A stretch of DNA of 64,000 nucleotides, from contig JAGSGJ010000007.1 of the NCBI GenBank assembly GCA_023955225.1, positions 4,209 to 68,208 on the forward strand. Direction: 5' to 3'. A program made the translations under genes and the position numbers. This DNA is from Sulfurovum sp. Lineage in GTDB: Bacteria; Campylobacterota; Campylobacteria; Campylobacterales; Sulfurovaceae. The notes beneath the pieces are model-generated. The model searched no databases. It saw nothing but the letters and a program-made list of their open reading frames with translations, and was not told where the DNA came from. Of this stretch, positions 62,258-64,000 are shown piece by piece; within the stretch, counting starts at the first letter, position 1, and every line of letters starts with the position of its first letter.

Positions 62258-62470
62258 TTATGGTGTACATTCAGTAGAACAGTAATACTTACCGCCTACA
62301 ATGATACTCTCTTTCACAGTGACATAGGTATGACATTTTGTACATTCCACAAGTGTATCATCATCTAACTTTTTTTCATGTGGGCTTTTCCCAAATGCAG
62401 GGAACTTCCCTCCAAAAAATTTGTAAATAAGCAGTCCTGCTGCAGCAAAAATTAGTAGTTTTAAAATCAA
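62258..62470 (-). CDS. PP0621-like small membrane-anchored zinc-ribbon protein
   Basis: 70 aa: an N-terminal hydrophobic segment (MILKLLIFAAAGLLIYKFFG) followed by 'LVECTKCHTYVTVKESIIVG' and 'GKYYCSTECTP', i.e. two Cys-x2/3-Cys pairs forming a probable zinc ribbon. This layout matches PP0621-type proteins of unknown role. Coupled to rsmG by ATGA. Confidence 0.75.
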   Translation of the reverse strand: MILKLLIFAAAGLLIYKFFGGKFPAFGKSPHEKKLDDDTLVECTKCHTYVTVKESIIVGGKYYCSTECTP

Positions 62471-63057
62471 TTTTGTCCCTTAATATATAAATAATTTCGT
62501 TGATTTTTTTGTACTATATCATATTTTAACTGATGTTGTACATCTTCGATCTCATCAAATACACGAGACCCTTTATAGAAAAGATACTCTGTATGTGCAT
62601 CACTTATTTTGCTAGTCAGATCTAAAAGCAGTTTGGTATTGGTCACCGCACGTGAAGTTATAAGATCAAACGCTTCATGCTCGACAGCTTCCACTCTTTT
62701 AGCTTCTACACTGACATTGGAGAGTTCCAAGTCTATGGCTGCATATTTTAAAAAAGAAACTCGTTTTTTGAGTGGTTCTGCAAGTACTACCTTAGTCTCT
62801 GGTAAGGCTATAGCAAGTACAAGTCCTGGAAAGCCTGCACCTGTACCTACATCTAAAAGTGTTTTTGGTTTCTCTATAAAAGTCAAAGGGAAAAGAGAAT
62901 CCACAATATTCACATAGATAGCATCTACTGTTTTAGCACCGGTAAGATTATGGATCTGATTCCATTCATTCAAAAGTGATGCAAAGTTTTCCAACTTTAC
63001 AATGATCTCACTTGCCAATACTATCTTTTCAGCATCTAAATATTGTGATAGGTTCAA
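62467..63057 (-). CDS. rsmG: 16S rRNA m7G527 methyltransferase RsmG
   Basis: 196 aa. SAM loop 'TLLDVGTGAGFPGLVLAIAL' near residue 65, 'WNQIHNLTGAKTVDAIYVNI' before it and 'FDLITSRAVTNTKLLLDL' after. It starts with TTG at 63057, overlapping the PqqD-like stop (TTGA), with GAGG 10 nt upstream. Confidence 0.95.
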   Translation of the reverse strand: MNLSQYLDAEKIVLASEIIVKLENFASLLNEWNQIHNLTGAKTVDAIYVNIVDSLFPLTFIEKPKTLLDVGTGAGFPGLVLAIALPETKVVLAEPLKKRVSFLKYAAIDLELSNVSVEAKRVEAVEHEAFDLITSRAVTNTKLLLDLTSKISDAHTEYLFYKGSRVFDEIEDVQHQLKYDIVQKNQRNYLYIKGQN

Positions 63058-63332
63058 TTTGATTTTACCTCTACCAGTCCACTCTCAAGTAACTTATCTA
63101 CAAAGTCAGAAAGATCTTTTTCCAACACTTCAGCATCGACTTCATACTGTTCCATCAAGATGCCAAAAACCTCTTGTAACGTTTCCTTCTCCTGCATCGC
63201 CTGCCAGATAGAAGTTCCTACTTCATCAAGGCCAAAGTAGTTTTCACTCTCCATGTCGAGAAGTACCATTTCTCCGTCCACTTCTTGAGCGAAGACTGTG
63301 TCTGCGAATGTAATTTTTTGATTGAGATTCAT
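63054..63332 (-). CDS. PqqD-like RiPP recognition element protein
   Basis: 92 aa matching the PqqD/lasso B1 pattern: 'FAQEVDGEMVLLDMESENYF', 'GLDEVGTSIWQAM', 'LQEVFGILMEQYEVDAEVL' and 'LSDFVDKLLESGLVEV'. Such proteins bind the leader of ribosomal peptides and present it to modifying enzymes. It is translationally coupled to rsmG and faces the precursor-like gene at 63727 across 394 bp. In this family it could also serve an unlinked pathway. Confidence 0.82.
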   Translation of the reverse strand: MNLNQKITFADTVFAQEVDGEMVLLDMESENYFGLDEVGTSIWQAMQEKETLQEVFGILMEQYEVDAEVLEKDLSDFVDKLLESGLVEVKSN

Positions 63333-63726
63333 TGTTGTTCTTTTTAAGTAGAATTATAGCATATATAAACAATACAATGTAGCTATAGGGAGGAGATGAA
63401 TATTTTAACTTGTTGTAGGGCCGTGAGTACCAAATTTATGTTCATTTTTATTGTATGTTAGACCCGATTTTGTCTTCTCCACACTTAACATTAATAATGT
63501 TGGTGTATTCCATTGTTTTTTTCTAAAAGCATTTTTATTCATAAAATTAAATATCCTTCTTCCAGAAAATAACATTTATTAATTTAAATATCTCTTAAAC
63601 TAGCTAAAATACACTTAAATCCAAACTTAGATTTTATATAATAATTTTATGTTATACTCTCGTTTTAAAAAATTAATTATTACTTTTGATACACCTATAA
63701 AGTATTATATTCTACATAGGAACAGA
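63333..63726. promoter_or_regulatory. Divergent AT-rich intergenic region between PqqD-like and precursor-like genes
   Basis: 394 bp. A TATAAT hexamer at 63637-63642 and TATACT at 63653-63658 are plus-strand -10 candidates 70-90 nt before the precursor ATG. An isolated TGTAGGG occurs at 63414-63420 but the rest does not match the palindromic element. A GGGAGGAG followed by a 21-codon ORF (63396) is seen, too close to be a good start. No RNA gene recognised. Confidence 0.4.
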
Positions 63727-63885
63727 ATGAAACATATTGATGACAATGAGACTATAATTTCAAATATGCTAGTGCAAAAAAAATGGCAAGCACCCCAAAT
63801 GACACAACTGAATGTCAAGGATACAAAAAGTGGGTTTAGTCCTGCAGAAGTTGAAGTTCCATTCCTATTCTCTACCACGTCATAA
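63727..63885 (+). CDS. RiPP (lasso-peptide-like) precursor
   Basis: 52 aa from ATG 63727, AGGA 5 nt upstream; a longer frame opens at 63649. Leader: 'VQKKWQAPQMTQLNVKDTKS', with Trp20, Pro23, Leu28 and Thr33, close to the leader pattern of paeninodin-type lasso precursors (aromatic-x-x-Pro-x-x-x-x-Leu-x-Val-x-x-Thr). With Thr as residue -2, the core would be SGFSPAEVEVPFLFSTTS (18 aa) with Ser1 and Glu9 able to form a 9-residue ring; alternatively Gly1 and Glu8 if cut one later. A PqqD-like gene is divergent. Modifying enzymes must lie beyond 64000 if present. Confidence 0.62.
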   Translation: MKHIDDNETIISNMLVQKKWQAPQMTQLNVKDTKSGFSPAEVEVPFLFSTTS

Positions 63886-63907
63886 AGACGATTAAAACAA
63901 GTTAGTA

Positions 63908-63928
63908 TTTGATAATAATACTATCAAA
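63908..63928 (+). other. AT-rich hairpin after the precursor gene
   Basis: TTTGATA and TATCAAA flank a 7-nt loop 23 nt after the precursor stop. It is weak but placed where precursor-downstream attenuator hairpins occur in RiPP operons. Confidence 0.35.
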
Positions 63929-63967
63929 AATGATTTAATGTTTCTTTTGATATTCTAATATATTAGG

Positions 63968-64000
63968 ATGAAGTATTTTCTCTTCTATATCCATCTGAAC
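63968..64000 (+). CDS. Possible start of a further gene, cut by window end
   Basis: ATG at 63968 opens a frame that runs 11 codons to the end (MKYFLFYIHLN). AGG directly precedes the ATG, too close for a good ribosome site. The few residues are compatible with the N-terminal strand of an asparagine-synthetase-like cyclase but prove nothing. Confidence 0.25.
   Translation, partial: MKYFLFYIHLN

Noticed and set aside
63414..63420. TGTAGGG as a third copy of the palindromic element
   Set aside because: Only the 7-bp terminus matches; the following bases do not align with either copy and no CCCTACA partner is seen nearby.
63396..63461. 21-codon ORF with GGGAGGAG upstream in the PqqD-precursor gap
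   Set aside because: The purine-rich stretch is only 1-3 nt from the ATG and the peptide has no recognisable character; kept only as a note in the intergenic entry.
1..64000. CRISPR arrays, tRNA or rRNA genes, transposases, integrases
   Set aside because: No regularly spaced direct repeats, no tRNA cloverleaf or CCA-ended gene, and no transposase or integrase motifs were recognised by eye in the gaps or ORFs; a tRNAscan or Infernal run would be decisive.

Overview
The window is a gene-dense, AT-rich piece of a Campylobacterota (epsilonproteobacterial) chromosome, most like a non-flagellated, Sulfurovum-type organism. The assignment rests on a CosR/HsrA-type orphan regulator whose receiver lacks its phospho-acceptor Asp, on gene orders recalled from Campylobacter/Helicobacter (infB-rbfA-rimP; leuS-lptE-folC-mfd; fdx-ndk-yceD-rpmF-plsX-fabH; rplY-pth-lptFG-lysA-pheA-hisC-dxs), and on an outer-membrane/LPS gene set (lpxC, bamA, lptE, LptF/G-type permease). 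The genus is an inference; no database search was possible.

Layout. 1-7.8 kb (minus): lpxC, tsaB-like, thrB, ylxR, infB, a possible 31-aa ORF, rbfA, rimP, ribD and a truncated ubiE/menG, nearly all overlapping or abutting. 7.8-12.1 kb (minus): M23 peptidase, DHH phosphoesterase and nadC/nadA. 12.2-16.2 kb (plus): plsY, folB, cosR-like regulator, DCC thiol-oxidoreductase, ferredoxin and ppx/gppA. 16.3-18.6 kb: bamA, then tyrA on plus. 19.6-26.3 kb (minus): a complete Bat-type operon (MoxR ATPase, DUF58, small membrane protein, BatA, BatB, TPR BatC, BatD), interrupted after moxR by a 226-bp hairpin-rich spacer. 26.3-28.2 kb: a HisKA_2 kinase and response regulator. 28.3-35.4 kb: mfd, folC, lptE and leuS. 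35.5-38.4 kb: zinc metallopeptidase and dnaX. 38.4-44.2 kb: ymdB-like phosphoesterase, fabH, plsX, rpmF, yceD, ndk, ferredoxin and metK. 44.3-53.4 kb: dxs, a 70-aa ORF, hisC, pheA, lysA, LptF/G permease, pth, rplY and pilT. 53.4-57.6 kb: tal, aat, clpA and clpS. 57.7-60.7 kb (plus): bioD, pyrB, pabB and an acidic secreted protein. 60.7-63.3 kb (minus): lipoprotein with a Cys-His-Asp pattern, rhomboid protease, two small proteins, rsmG and a PqqD-like protein. The right edge (63.3-64.0 kb) carries a 52-residue RiPP-precursor-like gene on the plus strand.

Most genes are housekeeping. The most interesting observations are: (1) a lasso-peptide-like precursor divergent from a PqqD-type recognition protein, with the rest of any cluster beyond the window; (2) a palindromic repeat of about 55-75 bp present twice, once in frame inside the dnaX linker and once supplying the dxs stop codon; (3) the hisC-dxs junction, where Campylobacter has fliF-fliG-fliH but this genome has only a 70-aa ORF; (4) the hairpin-rich spacer splitting the Bat operon; and (5) a receiver domain with Ala in place of the phospho-acceptor Asp.
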